A DNA stretch of 18,733 nucleotides from Bacteroidia bacterium. Lineage in GTDB: Bacteria > Bacteroidota > Bacteroidia > Bacteroidales > Azobacteroidaceae. Numbering within the stretch: the stretch's first letter is position 1; the number at the start of each line of letters is the position of its first letter. The notes beneath the pieces were generated by a model. That model saw nothing but the letters and a program-made list of their open reading frames with translations. It was not told where the DNA came from and searched no databases. The stretch covers positions 1-18,733 of the forward strand of contig BNTV01000098.1 in NCBI GenBank assembly GCA_025996865.1, read 5' to 3'. The translations under genes were made by a program, and so were the position numbers. Shown one piece after another: positions 1 to 8,453 of the stretch.

Positions 1-925
1 GTTGGAAATACAAAGCTTCCTGAATCCGGTTCATTTGCAGAGGTGTGCGGGAAGGCAAAATCAAGGTGTCGAATCGGCGTTCAAAAGTCAGCAGTCCGGT
101 TTTATCGCCTTTCAACATCGCCACGTATGCGAGCGCCAGACTTGCGTTGATGGAGTAATCCAGCAAGGTCATCCCGTTGAATGCCGATTGCATCGTCCGC
201 CCCTTGTCAATCACGCAGTAGAGATTTTGTGCGCGTTCTTCCTGAAAAACATTTATCATCAACTTGTTACGCCTTGCAGTCGCTTTCCAGTTGATAATCC
301 GGTAATCGTCGCCTTTTACGTAATCTTTGATTTGGTCGGGTTCGAGCTGCTGTCCGATTTTCTTGATTCGCTTGTTACCGGCTTGTTTCAGTTTATTGGA
401 TGAGGCCTGAATTTCGTATTGTTTCAGGTAGAAAAACGAAGGATAAACCTTTACGTCACAAGCCTCTCCGGTTTTGAAACGACGGCTGATAAATCCGATT
501 CGCGTACTTGCAAAGATGTTGATTTTCCCGAACTTGTAGATACCTCGTTTGACAGGTCGCAAGGAATATTTCAAAACTTTGGCGGTTTGTTTTTCGAGAT
601 TCATTGAGAATGAGAAGTCGCGTTGCTGGAAAATAGCCGGAATTTCGTCGATGATTGCGAGTTTCACCGGAATAGCATAACCGGAAGACAAATGCAGCTT
701 GATTTCATTTTCATCGCCATTGGAAAAGCGTTCGGAACATTCCCGGACACAAGTAATCGTATCTTTCGGAGAAAAAAACAGGACAGCGATTTCATACGCG
801 CACAAAAGCAGTAAAACCACCAGCAAGCATTGTGCGAGCGTGAACAACAATAGACTTTTGAGGCTTGCAATGAAGCAAAGCACGACAAAAAGCAGGGCGA
901 TATATAAACGTTTGTTAATGAACAC
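1..925 (-). CDS. DUF58 domain protein, partial (C-terminus beyond left edge)
   Basis: This is the reverse-strand frame read from a GTG at 925 down to the window edge, about 308 codons with no stop. The GTG shares one base with the TAG stop of the MoxR gene (TAGTG), which is the reason for choosing this start. The N-terminus has two hydrophobic segments (about residues 7-45), then a soluble beta-rich stretch. The DUF58 signature follows, with a DYVKGDDYRIINWKATARR-like motif and then a von Willebrand A-like fold start (YCVIDKGRTM). DUF58 proteins are membrane-anchored partners of MoxR ATPases; their biochemical role is unsettled, though links to envelope integrity and stress are reported. The family identification is solid. 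The function is inferred from gene context only. Confidence 0.88.
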   Translation of the reverse strand, partial: MFINKRLYIALLFVVLCFIASLKSLLLFTLAQCLLVVLLLLCAYEIAVLFFSPKDTITCVRECSERFSNGDENEIKLHLSSGYAIPVKLAIIDEIPAIFQQRDFSFSMNLEKQTAKVLKYSLRPVKRGIYKFGKINIFASTRIGFISRRFKTGEACDVKVYPSFFYLKQYEIQASSNKLKQAGNKRIKKIGQQLEPDQIKDYVKGDDYRIINWKATARRNKLMINVFQEERAQNLYCVIDKGRTMQSAFNGMTLLDYSINASLALAYVAMLKGDKTGLLTFERRFDTLILPSRTPLQMNRIQEALYFQ

Positions 926-1896
926 TATTTGGGTACGTCAATTTTTTCGATTAATCTTTTGATGATGGTGCTTGCCGAATGACCTTCCATTTCCGTTTCG
1001 GGCGAAAGCAACAAACGGTGTTGCAAAACCGGAACGGCGATGTATTTGATGTCGTCGGGAATGATGAAATCCCGGCCTTGCAGAAGCGCATAAGACTTGG
1101 TCGCATTCAGCAAGGCGACGGACGCCCGCGGCGAAGCGCCGAGGAACACGGCCGGACTGTTGCGCGTGGCGAGAATAATGTCGGAAATATATTTCAAAAG
1201 ACTGTCTTCGACAATTACTTGACTAACCAACTGTTTGAAATTCAATATTTCTTTCTTCGACAAAATGGGTTTGACATCGTTTAGCAGTGTAAGCGTATTG
1301 TTTTCGTTGTGCCGTTTCAGAATCGTAAATTCCTCTTCGGGCGACGGATAATTGATGATGATTTTCATCAGGAAACGGTCTAATTGCGCTTCGGGAAGCC
1401 GGTATGTACCTTCTTGTTCGACCGGATTTTGCGTTGCGATGACCATGTAGGGTTCGCCCATTTTCCGGGTAAATCCGTCAACGGTAATCTGGCGTTCTTC
1501 CATGACTTCGAACAACGCGGCCTGGGTTTTCGCCGGCGCCCGGTTGATTTCGTCAATCAGCACGATTTCAGAAAAAACAGGCCCTTTGTGAAATTCAAAC
1601 TCGCCGGTTTTCAGGTTGAAAACCGAAGTGCCCAAAACATCCGAAGGCATGAGGTCGGGCGTAAACTGGATGCGGGAATAATCAGCTTCAATCAGTTTGG
1701 CTGTGAGCTTCGCTAAAAGCGTCTTGGCAACGCCGGGAACACCTTCAATCAATACATGTCCGTTGGCCAGAAGCGCCGTCAGAACCAAATCGACGCCTTG
1801 TTCCTGCCCGACGATAACCGATGCGATTTTTGTTTTTAACTCTTCTACTTTTTCCGAAAAGCCGGATAAGTCAATCCTGTTCGTTAAATTTTCCAT
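925..1896 (-). CDS. MoxR-family AAA+ ATPase
   Basis: This 323-aa protein has a complete MoxR-type AAA+ core. Walker A (EGVPGVAKT) lies at about residues 51-59, Walker B (VLIDE followed by NRAPAKTQ) at 112-123, sensor 1 (ATQNP) at 154-158 and the arginine-finger region (EAQLDRF) near 169-175. A C-terminal helical lid follows. MoxR proteins act as chaperone-like ATPases on partner proteins, often DUF58 or vWA proteins encoded next door, as here. It is the middle gene of the minus-strand operon RDD-moxR-DUF58. Its start lies 3 nt from the RDD stop, and its stop shares a base with the DUF58 GTG. The length is normal for the family and nothing is missing. Confidence 0.95.
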   Translation of the reverse strand: MENLTNRIDLSGFSEKVEELKTKIASVIVGQEQGVDLVLTALLANGHVLIEGVPGVAKTLLAKLTAKLIEADYSRIQFTPDLMPSDVLGTSVFNLKTGEFEFHKGPVFSEIVLIDEINRAPAKTQAALFEVMEERQITVDGFTRKMGEPYMVIATQNPVEQEGTYRLPEAQLDRFLMKIIINYPSPEEEFTILKRHNENNTLTLLNDVKPILSKKEILNFKQLVSQVIVEDSLLKYISDIILATRNSPAVFLGASPRASVALLNATKSYALLQGRDFIIPDDIKYIAVPVLQHRLLLSPETEMEGHSASTIIKRLIEKIDVPK

Positions 1897-1899
1897 ATT

Positions 1900-2643
1900 T
1901 TATATTCCTAATGATGCGTAATAATTGTAATCCCGAAGAACGGTTTCCAAAAACCGGCGGTCTTCCATTGGAGGATTTATATTTAAAATGGTTTTTACTT
2001 TATTTGCCAAGCCGGTGACCGAATTTTCTACCGCATTACTTTGTTTGGGTTCAATCAGCAGTTTCATGATAAAAACGGCTTGCCCTTCCGACAGACGCTC
2101 CACATTGATAAACGTCGGTTGATAATTGTCGGGAAAATCATAATAACTGTTGTCCAAATCAAGCATGACCGACTGGTTGTTTTTTATCACAATCGTTCCG
2201 GCAGCGAGGTCGCCTATGCGTTGGTGATAGCTGGAAAAAACGATAAACGCCGCACCGATTACCGGAGAAATCAGGTAAAAATCAATAATCATCAGTATCC
2301 ATCGTAAAAAATAGGCGCCTATTCCCGGCGTTGAACCGTCGATATTCGTTACTTTTATTTTCAATATCATTTTTCCCGGAGTACGTCCGCCCAACATCGA
2401 TTCAAAAAGGAAATGATAAGCGAAAGCCGGCAGCCAAAATAGAATTAATATAGTGATATACAATGTTTTATTGTCCAATGTATTCGTTATGTCTGCAATC
2501 TCAAACAATGTATAGGAGACGGCAAAAAAATAGATGCCGGCAAAAAAGAAGTCCAGCAGCAAAGCTGCCAAACGTTCAACAACGGTTGCCGCCTGATATT
2601 TTATTGTTACGTGCTGACTTGTTATGACGTCAATGGTTTCCAT
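1900..2643 (-). CDS. RDD family membrane protein
   Basis: This 247-aa integral membrane protein has an RDD domain over roughly its first 150 residues. It shows the arginine/aspartate pattern in TM1 (ERLAALLLDFFF), a second hydrophobic helix (about 60-80), the conserved loop GGRTPGKMILKIKV, and a third helix rich in Leu/Ile ending near a YHQRIGDLAAGT motif. About 90 soluble residues follow and are not recognised. The RDD family is poorly understood; some members have been linked to ion exchange. It is the first gene of the minus-strand MoxR/DUF58 operon and has a good promoter just upstream. The ATG at 2643 fits the promoter position and leaves a leader of roughly 15 nt. Confidence 0.9.
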   Translation of the reverse strand: METIDVITSQHVTIKYQAATVVERLAALLLDFFFAGIYFFAVSYTLFEIADITNTLDNKTLYITILILFWLPAFAYHFLFESMLGGRTPGKMILKIKVTNIDGSTPGIGAYFLRWILMIIDFYLISPVIGAAFIVFSSYHQRIGDLAAGTIVIKNNQSVMLDLDNSYYDFPDNYQPTFINVERLSEGQAVFIMKLLIEPKQSNAVENSVTGLANKVKTILNINPPMEDRRFLETVLRDYNYYASLGI

Positions 2644-2663
2644 TCATTTTTGAAAATATTGCA

Positions 2664-2694
2664 CAAATTTACATAAAAATCAAGTAATTCCAAG
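2664..2694 (-). promoter_or_regulatory. Bacteroidota-type promoter for the RDD-moxR-DUF58 operon
   Basis: On the minus strand, TAAATTTG (2664-2671) is a perfect match to the -7 consensus TAnnTTTG. CTTG (2691-2694) stands 19 nt upstream as a 3-of-4 match to the -33 TTTG. The predicted start point is about 15 nt before the RDD ATG. Confidence 0.6.
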
Positions 2695-2711
2695 CGTGTA
2701 AAATAAAAATC

Positions 2712-2720
2712 AAGTTAGTG
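2712..2720. repeat. 9-bp direct repeat, left copy (possible target-site duplication)
   Basis: AAGTTAGTG occurs here and again at 4545-4553. The two copies bracket the AAA-ATPase/PD-(D/E)XK gene with its promoter and terminator. Removing one copy plus the intervening 1.8 kb would bring the two divergent MoxR-cluster promoters to within about 30 bp of each other. Confidence 0.4.
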
Positions 2721-2735
2721 ATTGTTTTTTTGCAT

Positions 2736-2766
2736 TTTCAATTTTCAATTAATTTGTTTATCTTCG
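2736..2766 (+). promoter_or_regulatory. Probable promoter of the AAA-ATPase/PD-(D/E)XK gene
   Basis: TTTC (2736-2739, 3 of 4) is followed after a 19-nt spacer by TATCTTCG (2759-2766, one mismatch to TAnnTTTG). The ATG follows about 21 nt after the -7 box. The match is imperfect, so this is a moderate call. Confidence 0.4.
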
Positions 2767-2787
2767 TGGCTTAAAACCCCAAAAGCG

Positions 2788-4509
2788 ATGGATACGAAAT
2801 TTAAACGGCTGCCTTATGGCAATTCGGATTTCAGAAGGATAATCCTTGAAAACTATGCTTATGTGGATAAGACCATGTACATAGAAATGTTGGAAAAAGA
2901 AGCCAATCCAAATCAGTTTTTCATCCGTCCGCGCAAATTCGGCAAGAGTCTGTTTTTTATGACGTTGTGGTATTATTATGACCTCAACCGAGCGAACGAA
3001 TTTGAAATCTTGTTCGGCAACTTGTATATAGGCAAGCATCCTACGCCTGAAAGAAACTCGTATGCTATTTTGCAGTTCGATTTTTCAGGATTGGATACTT
3101 CGAGTGAACAAGGGTTTGTGAAATCGTTTTCGAATAGTGTGGAACTAACGATTCGTAGTTTCATTGATACCTATCGCTCGATTATCCCCGACAGTGCTGC
3201 ACTTATACAAAGAATAGATCAAACACGTCCCGGTAACGGTGCACTTCAAATAGGTTTTGAAGCCATAAAATCGGCAGGAAAAAAAATATTTGTCATCATT
3301 GACGAATACGACCACTTTGCCAACGACTTGATTGCAATGGGCAATATGGCAGGGACTGATATCTATAAAACAATGATTGCCGCCAATGGAATAGTACGTG
3401 ATTTCTATGAGAAATTGAAAAATGCAGCCAAATCGTCAATAGTAAACCGTACGTTTATCACAGGCATCTCGCCGGTGATGCTCGACGACCTCACAAGCGG
3501 TTACAATATTGCCGTCGTTCTGACAATGGAGCCAAAATACAACGAGATGATGGGCTTCACGCAGGAAGAGGTAGAGTGGCTGATGCGCGAAACAGGTGTT
3601 AATCCTGAACACATCAAAATAGATATGCCTGCCTATTATGATGGCTATCTGTTCAATGCAGACGGGAAGCATTGTGTGTATAATCCGGCGATGATACTCT
3701 ATTTTTTCGAACAGATATTGAGAAATGACGGACCACCCAAAAACATTGTCGATTTGAATATGCAAATAGATTACGGACGTTTGCGGCGGCTGTTCAAAAA
3801 CGAGAGCAATCGCGAAACGCTGCTCCAAATTGTGAAAGAGGGCGGTATTGTTTCCGAATTATTGCAAAAATTTCCCATTGACATGTTGGAAGATGACAGT
3901 CAATTTGTTTCCCTGCTGTTCTATATGGGTCTGCTGACCATCAAAGGCTCTTATCTGAACCAAATGCGGTTGGAGATACCGAATTATTCCGTCAAAACGC
4001 TATATTGGGACTATATCGTGCGTATGGTGCACGAAACTTCGCCCCTGATGACCATACAGTCGCAACCGTTGAATGAATCTATCATTGCGGCGGCAATGGA
4101 AGGCGATATCAACCGGTTTATCGAATATGTTTCAAAAAATGCTTTCAGTAAGTTTTCCGATCAGGATTTGAAACATTTCGATGAAAAATACATTCAGGCG
4201 CTGCTGCTGGCTTATCTGTTCATGAGCAAGATTTATGTCCCGATGAGCGAATACGAAACCGTTCCTGGCCGAACAGATATTTATCTGCAACGCGACCCGC
4301 GACTGCCTCAGGTAAAATGGGAATGGATATTAGAGTTGAAATACTGCAAAACCAAAGCTAAGCCTAACGAAATTGCCAAATTGCAAAAAGAGGGTGAGGA
4401 ACAGATAAAACAGTATCTCGGTTCGCACCGTCTGGGTAACCGCTCCGATTTGAAAGCAGCAGTCATTGTTTTTATCGGCAAAAATAAATACGAGATAAAA
4501 GAATTGTAG
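2788..4509 (+). CDS. AAA-ATPase-like protein with C-terminal PD-(D/E)XK nuclease-like domain
   Basis: This 573-aa protein starts at the ATG at 2788. An upstream in-frame ATG at 2722 would overlap the predicted promoter and adds only a non-conserved hydrophobic tail. The N-terminus has the LPYGNSDFRRI...YVDKT lead-in of the AAA-ATPase_like family, the P-loop RPRKFGKS at residues 47-54, and Walker B IIDEYD at 170-175. The C-terminus carries a PD-(D/E)XK-type pattern: GRTD (Asp497) and then ILELKYCK (Glu516-Leu-Lys518). Bacteroidota genomes carry many paralogues, often solitary and variable in location; their physiological role is unknown. This copy interrupts the MoxR cluster and is bracketed by a 9-bp direct repeat. 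All motifs are intact, so it is probably functional. Confidence 0.9.
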   Translation: MDTKFKRLPYGNSDFRRIILENYAYVDKTMYIEMLEKEANPNQFFIRPRKFGKSLFFMTLWYYYDLNRANEFEILFGNLYIGKHPTPERNSYAILQFDFSGLDTSSEQGFVKSFSNSVELTIRSFIDTYRSIIPDSAALIQRIDQTRPGNGALQIGFEAIKSAGKKIFVIIDEYDHFANDLIAMGNMAGTDIYKTMIAANGIVRDFYEKLKNAAKSSIVNRTFITGISPVMLDDLTSGYNIAVVLTMEPKYNEMMGFTQEEVEWLMRETGVNPEHIKIDMPAYYDGYLFNADGKHCVYNPAMILYFFEQILRNDGPPKNIVDLNMQIDYGRLRRLFKNESNRETLLQIVKEGGIVSELLQKFPIDMLEDDSQFVSLLFYMGLLTIKGSYLNQMRLEIPNYSVKTLYWDYIVRMVHETSPLMTIQSQPLNESIIAAAMEGDINRFIEYVSKNAFSKFSDQDLKHFDEKYIQALLLAYLFMSKIYVPMSEYETVPGRTDIYLQRDPRLPQVKWEWILELKYCKTKAKPNEIAKLQKEGEEQIKQYLGSHRLGNRSDLKAAVIVFIGKNKYEIKEL

Positions 4510-4512
4510 GGA

Positions 4513-4537
4513 GCAGACCTGTGTGTCTGCCTTTTTT
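4513..4537 (+). terminator. Rho-independent terminator or REP-like hairpin after the AAA-ATPase gene
   Basis: GCAGAC (4513-4518) pairs with GTCTGC (4525-4530) around a 6-nt loop, and a C plus six T residues follow. It begins a few bases after the stop codon. The short palindromic unit also resembles REP-type intergenic hairpins, so it could serve both roles. Confidence 0.6.
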
Positions 4538-4544
4538 CAGAGGA

Positions 4545-4553
4545 AAGTTAGTG
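4545..4553. repeat. 9-bp direct repeat, right copy
   Basis: This AAGTTAGTG is identical to 2712-2720. It lies just after the terminator of the inserted ATPase gene and just before the SpoIIM-gene promoter. Confidence 0.4.
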
Positions 4554-4558
4554 TTAAA

Positions 4559-4590
4559 ATTGGATAATGTGAAAAAGTTTTTTACTTTTG
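4559..4590 (+). promoter_or_regulatory. Bacteroidota-type promoter for the SpoIIM-DUF4129-DUF4350 operon
   Basis: ATTG (4559-4562, 3 of 4 to TTTG) is separated by 20 nt from TACTTTTG (4583-4590), a perfect TAnnTTTG. The ATG at 4611 lies 20 nt after the -7 box. Confidence 0.6.
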
Positions 4591-4610
4591 TGGTGAAACT
4601 CTGTGTTTAA

Positions 4611-5564
4611 ATGAAAGAAGTAGTTTTTGTTCGTCAAAATAGAAGCAAGTGGAAACGCTATGATGATTGTCTGAGGCATCTGAAAGAACAATCGCCCGAC
4701 ACTTTGGCGGACATTTACATCGACCTTACCAATGATTTGTCTTTCGCGCAATCGCATTATCCCAATTCGCGCATTCATTTTTATCTGAACAATCTTTCGG
4801 CAAAAGTGCATCAGTACATCAATTTGAAGAAAAAAGAAAAATTTTCACGGATTTTTACGTATTGGAAAACGGAAGTGCCGCAAGTCATGTATGAAGCGCG
4901 AAAAGAGTTGTTGTATTCTTTCCTGATTTTTGTTGCAAGCCTGATTATCGGCATTTATTCAACGGCTTATGACGAAGATTTTCCCCGACTCATTATGGGC
5001 GACCGGTATGTGGACATGACTTTGCAGAATATAGCCGATGGAGAGCCGATGGGCGTTTACGGAAGCATGAACGAAAGCGTTATGTTTTTGGGAATTACTG
5101 TAAATAATGTGTGGGTTTCCTTTGTCGTTTTTGTGTCGGGAATCCTCACTTCGATTTTAACGGCTTATCATTTGGTTACCAATGGAATAATGGTCGGTTG
5201 TTTTCAATATTTCTTTTATGAACACGGATTGTTGAGGGAATCTTTCCTGACGATTTGGATTCACGGCACTTTGGAAATATCCGCTATCATTATAGCCGGA
5301 GCCGCCGGCATTGCGATGGGAAACGGCTGGTTGTTTCCGGGAACTTATACCCGAATGGAATCGTTTCGACGAAGCGCCAAAAGAGGCGCTAAAATCATTG
5401 TCGGGACAGTTCCTGTTTTTGTGATTGCCGGTTTCCTCGAATCGTTCGTTACGAGACATACCGAACTGCCCGATGCAATTCGCTTGACAATCATTGTTTT
5501 GTCTCTGTTGTTCGTAATTTTTTATTACATTTATTACCCAAGAAAAATAAAATATGCAGCATAA
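4611..5564 (+). CDS. SpoIIM (stage II sporulation protein M) family membrane protein
   Basis: This 317-aa protein has a charged N-terminal cytoplasmic part of about 100 residues (repeated YPNSR / KKKEKFSR-type helices), then about five hydrophobic segments between residues 100 and 310. It shows the SpoIIM-family features: an extracytoplasmic loop after TM1 containing a YGSMNES-like stretch, and a later HGTLEISAIIIAGAAG helix. Outside sporulating bacteria, SpoIIM-like proteins occur with MoxR, DUF58, RDD and DUF4129 genes, exactly the context here. It heads the plus-strand half of the cluster. Its role in a non-sporulating bacterium is unknown; a membrane or envelope scaffold role is inference. 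Confidence 0.88.
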   Translation: MKEVVFVRQNRSKWKRYDDCLRHLKEQSPDTLADIYIDLTNDLSFAQSHYPNSRIHFYLNNLSAKVHQYINLKKKEKFSRIFTYWKTEVPQVMYEARKELLYSFLIFVASLIIGIYSTAYDEDFPRLIMGDRYVDMTLQNIADGEPMGVYGSMNESVMFLGITVNNVWVSFVVFVSGILTSILTAYHLVTNGIMVGCFQYFFYEHGLLRESFLTIWIHGTLEISAIIIAGAAGIAMGNGWLFPGTYTRMESFRRSAKRGAKIIVGTVPVFVIAGFLESFVTRHTELPDAIRLTIIVLSLLFVIFYYIYYPRKIKYAA

Positions 5565-5596
5565 TTTTTAATTATCAACTTTCAATTATTTATAGC

Positions 5597-6499
5597 ATGG
5601 ACAAAATTGAATTTTACAAAAATCGAACTTTAAGCGAACGCTTTTCTGCTTCCGTTGATTTCTTGAAACAAAATTGGAAAATATTGTATAAGAACATTTT
5701 GATTGGAGCGCTTCCCCTGGCGATTGCCGGAGGATATTTTTTACAGTATTACCAGCAAGCTTCGTTCACTAACGTTTATTCCGGTAATACATTTTCCAAT
5801 CCGCTTTTTGTCGTCTTATATCTTATATGCATGGTTAGCCTGATGATTTACTTAAATGCAATGACAGGCGCAGTCTTGATAAAATATCATGAAGGAAATT
5901 TAGATTCGTCAACCGGTTGGGGTGATTTATACAACAGCATGATGTCTTTGAGTGCCAAAACTTTCCTTATCGGTTTGATTATTTGGAGTATAATTGTGGT
6001 AGCCATTGCTTTTGTCGCCGTAATAATCAGTCTGTTTTTCTCCGGAATTACTCTCGGAGAAGAAATGGCTTTCTTCGGTATAATACTGCTATTTGTTGTG
6101 CTTATTTTGTTAGGTTTTGTACTTATTTTTAGTCCCTTTTTGGCTTTAGCGCACTATCCCGCTTATTTTTCGGGAGCAGGTATTTGGGAATCCATCAAAA
6201 TTGCTTTTGGCATGGGATTCAGAAATTGGGGAAATGTAGTGGTAACGCTTTTATTATCGGGAATAGTCATGGCTATTATAAGTATGATTTTTTCTGTTCC
6301 CAATTCAATTGTAGCGATGTTCTTCTCCCGTGGTGAAATCAGCATTCTGACATTCATATTTGCATTTATTGCTCTTTTAGGGAATGTATTGACATATCCT
6401 GTCATGTTCATTTTCATAGCGTTTCAATACTTTTCAATTGTAGAAAACGAACAAGGCGTTTCCCTGCAATCCAAAGTAGATGAATTTGAAAATCTGTGA
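5597..6499 (+). CDS. Polytopic membrane protein of the MoxR cluster, function unknown
   Basis: This 300-aa protein has about six transmembrane segments (near residues 33-50, 75-95, 120-150, 155-185, 210-232 and 245-275) and short charged loops. The N-terminus is amphipathic and begins MDKIEFYKNRTLSERFSAS. I do not recognise a named catalytic motif. The overall layout resembles the glycerophosphodiesterase-type or DUF4013-like membrane domains that accompany SpoIIM/DUF4129 genes, but this is a weak resemblance. It starts 32 nt after the SpoIIM gene, and its stop overlaps the GTG start of the DUF4129 gene by 4 nt (GTGA), so it is clearly part of this operon. Confidence 0.8.
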   Translation: MDKIEFYKNRTLSERFSASVDFLKQNWKILYKNILIGALPLAIAGGYFLQYYQQASFTNVYSGNTFSNPLFVVLYLICMVSLMIYLNAMTGAVLIKYHEGNLDSSTGWGDLYNSMMSLSAKTFLIGLIIWSIIVVAIAFVAVIISLFFSGITLGEEMAFFGIILLFVVLILLGFVLIFSPFLALAHYPAYFSGAGIWESIKIAFGMGFRNWGNVVVTLLLSGIVMAIISMIFSVPNSIVAMFFSRGEISILTFIFAFIALLGNVLTYPVMFIFIAFQYFSIVENEQGVSLQSKVDEFENL

Positions 6500-7206
6500 G
6501 AAAACTTTTGCTCATATTGATATTCTTTTCCGGTTGTTTCGTTTCGGTAAACGGAGCGGTGGATTCGTTGTTTTATGCACCGGACGAATTTCTGGAAGTG
6601 CAGCCGGTTGAACAGGATACGCTGACTTATAACAAATTCAAGCAGCAAAAATTTTACAACTATTACGAAATTAAACAAGAAAAAAAGTCCTTTTACCAAA
6701 TTATATTGGATTGGATTAATAGTTGGATGTCTGATAAATATAACAGAACGATAACTTCTCATACATTCAATGTACTATTATGGGCAATTGGGCTTCTTTT
6801 TATTGTTATTGTCGGGGTGATTTTTTATAAAAACAGAACCGGTCTTTTTTATGTTTCCAAAAAGAAAAAAATAGTTTATTCGATTGAAGATGAAGATATT
6901 GAAGGACAGGATTTTGACCGTTTAATCGAGTTGGCCGTTAAGGAAGGACAATTTGCCGAAGCCATCCGCCGGCAGTATCTGAAAACTTTGCAAGCGCTTC
7001 ACGAAAAAGGTTTTATTGCGTATGAGGCATTTAAAACCGTCAACGAATATGCGTATGAAATGCAGGACAGTAAATTGAAAAGTTTGTTCCGGGATTTGTC
7101 GAAAGAATTTGTCTATTTCCGTTACGGAAAGGGAGTGGCGGGAAAAGAGATTTTTTTCGAATTTCAGTCTGAAAGTGAAGAACTTATAAAAAAAATCACC
7201 GGATGA
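6496..7206 (+). CDS. DUF4129 domain membrane protein
   Basis: This 236-aa protein starts at a GTG that overlaps the previous stop (GTGA). A signal-like hydrophobic N-terminus (about residues 3-21) is followed by an extracytoplasmic stretch of about 70 residues, one TM helix (about 93-112), and a cytoplasmic DUF4129 domain. That domain contains the family's LIELAVKEGQFAEAIRRQYLKTL helix and an FRDLSKEFVYFRYG segment near the end. In other bacteria DUF4129 proteins sit beside MoxR/DUF58 genes and are sometimes fused to transglutaminase-like domains; no such fusion is seen here. The 3' end overlaps the next start (ATGA). The biochemical role is unknown. Confidence 0.87.
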   Translation: MRKLLLILIFFSGCFVSVNGAVDSLFYAPDEFLEVQPVEQDTLTYNKFKQQKFYNYYEIKQEKKSFYQIILDWINSWMSDKYNRTITSHTFNVLLWAIGLLFIVIVGVIFYKNRTGLFYVSKKKKIVYSIEDEDIEGQDFDRLIELAVKEGQFAEAIRRQYLKTLQALHEKGFIAYEAFKTVNEYAYEMQDSKLKSLFRDLSKEFVYFRYGKGVAGKEIFFEFQSESEELIKKITG

Positions 7207-8453
7207 TAAAAAGAATAATTTATATCGTTTTTATGGCTGCTTTGTTCTTCCTGTTGTATTGGTCGAACAAAGACAACGACATCCGGTATTCGTGGAATCC
7301 GACTTTCAGCACAACGGACAAACAGCCTTTCGGCGCTTACGCCTTGGATAAAATGCTGGCTTCTTCTTGGGAAGAAGGTTATGGCCATAATTACGAAAGC
7401 ATTCAGGATTTATGCGCCGACACCACAGATATTTATTACAACTTGTTGATTATCGCCGATAAATTTCAAATCAACTCATACGAGTATGAAATGCTTTATC
7501 AATACATTGAAAAAGGCGGTTCGGCGATGATTGTTGCGAATGAGTTTTCATCCGATATTGAAATTCCTTTTAATCTGCGAACGAATTTTTATGTTTTTTG
7601 GCGTGAATTTCTCATCCAGTTAAATAAAAAACAGCCTTCCCAACTCGTCCGATTCACAGCGCCTAATCTGAAAGATGAAATCTGCAAAGTTCCCGTGTCG
7701 GCTGTAAATCGCCATTTTGAATCGCTTGACACAGCAAACTATGCGCATCTTGATTCTGTTTTTGTGATTTCGGAAATTATTGATACATCCCGATTGGCTA
7801 CTAAAAATCACCGGAAAATTTTGAGTCTCCGTTATCCAATCGGAGCGGGGAATCTTATTCTGGCCTGTGACCCTTTATTATTTACGAACTACGGAATATT
7901 AAACGATTCGGTCAATGCTTATGTTTGGAATCATTTGGTTTATCTGCAAGACCGGACTTTAATTCGAACCGAATATTACGAAGCCGGTTCCCAAGGTGCT
8001 AAAAACCAATCCATATTCAGGGTGATTCTGAGCGAACGGCCGTTGAAATGGGCGTTTTATATCATTTTGATTTGCATTGCCGTTTTTATGATTTTCACGG
8101 CGAAACGGAAACAAAAAGCCATTCCGGTCATCAAACCGCCGGTGAATAAAATGTTGGAGTTTGTGCGTTCCATCGCAGGACTTTATCTTCAAAAGAACAA
8201 CAACGCCGATATTATCCTGAAAAAACAAATCTATTGGGGCGACGAACTGAAACGGAAATACGGCATAGACATCCACAACGAACCGCACGATTACGACTTC
8301 TATAAACGGGTAGCCGCCAAAACCGGAACCGACACGGACGAAGTGCGACGCCTGTTTATTGATTTGGGAATTATCGAAACCGACACTTTCGTTCCGGACG
8401 AAGAGATGATTGCTCTGATTCTGAAAATGAATCGGTTACTTTCCGGTCGATAA
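7203..8453 (+). CDS. DUF4350 domain membrane protein
   Basis: This 416-aa protein begins at an ATG overlapping the DUF4129 stop by 4 nt. It has an N-terminal TM anchor (about residues 4-20) and then an extracytoplasmic domain. The segment TDKQPFGAYALDKML, followed by the stretch around YIEKGGSAMIVANEF, is typical of DUF4350 proteins, which resemble GATase1-like sugar-binding folds. A second TM helix (about 283-300) is followed by a cytoplasmic helical tail. It is the last gene of the plus-strand half of the cluster. The final 18 nt overlap the 3' end of the convergent cutC gene. The function is unknown; co-occurrence with MoxR/DUF58/DUF4129 is the main clue. Confidence 0.85.
   Translation: MIKRIIYIVFMAALFFLLYWSNKDNDIRYSWNPTFSTTDKQPFGAYALDKMLASSWEEGYGHNYESIQDLCADTTDIYYNLLIIADKFQINSYEYEMLYQYIEKGGSAMIVANEFSSDIEIPFNLRTNFYVFWREFLIQLNKKQPSQLVRFTAPNLKDEICKVPVSAVNRHFESLDTANYAHLDSVFVISEIIDTSRLATKNHRKILSLRYPIGAGNLILACDPLLFTNYGILNDSVNAYVWNHLVYLQDRTLIRTEYYEAGSQGAKNQSIFRVILSERPLKWAFYIILICIAVFMIFTAKRKQKAIPVIKPPVNKMLEFVRSIAGLYLQKNNNADIILKKQIYWGDELKRKYGIDIHNEPHDYDFYKRVAAKTGTDTDEVRRLFIDLGIIETDTFVPDEEMIALILKMNRLLSGR

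Noticed and set aside
2..403. Plus-strand open frames in the first 2.3 kb (for example 2-403, 979-1284, 1384-1716)
   Set aside because: They lie opposite the DUF58, MoxR and RDD genes, which have clear motifs on the minus strand. The plus-strand peptides show no family features.
2722..2787. Extended start (ATG at 2722) for the AAA-ATPase/PD-(D/E)XK gene
   Set aside because: The added 22 residues overlap the predicted promoter and do not resemble the family's N-terminus, which begins at the ATG at 2788.
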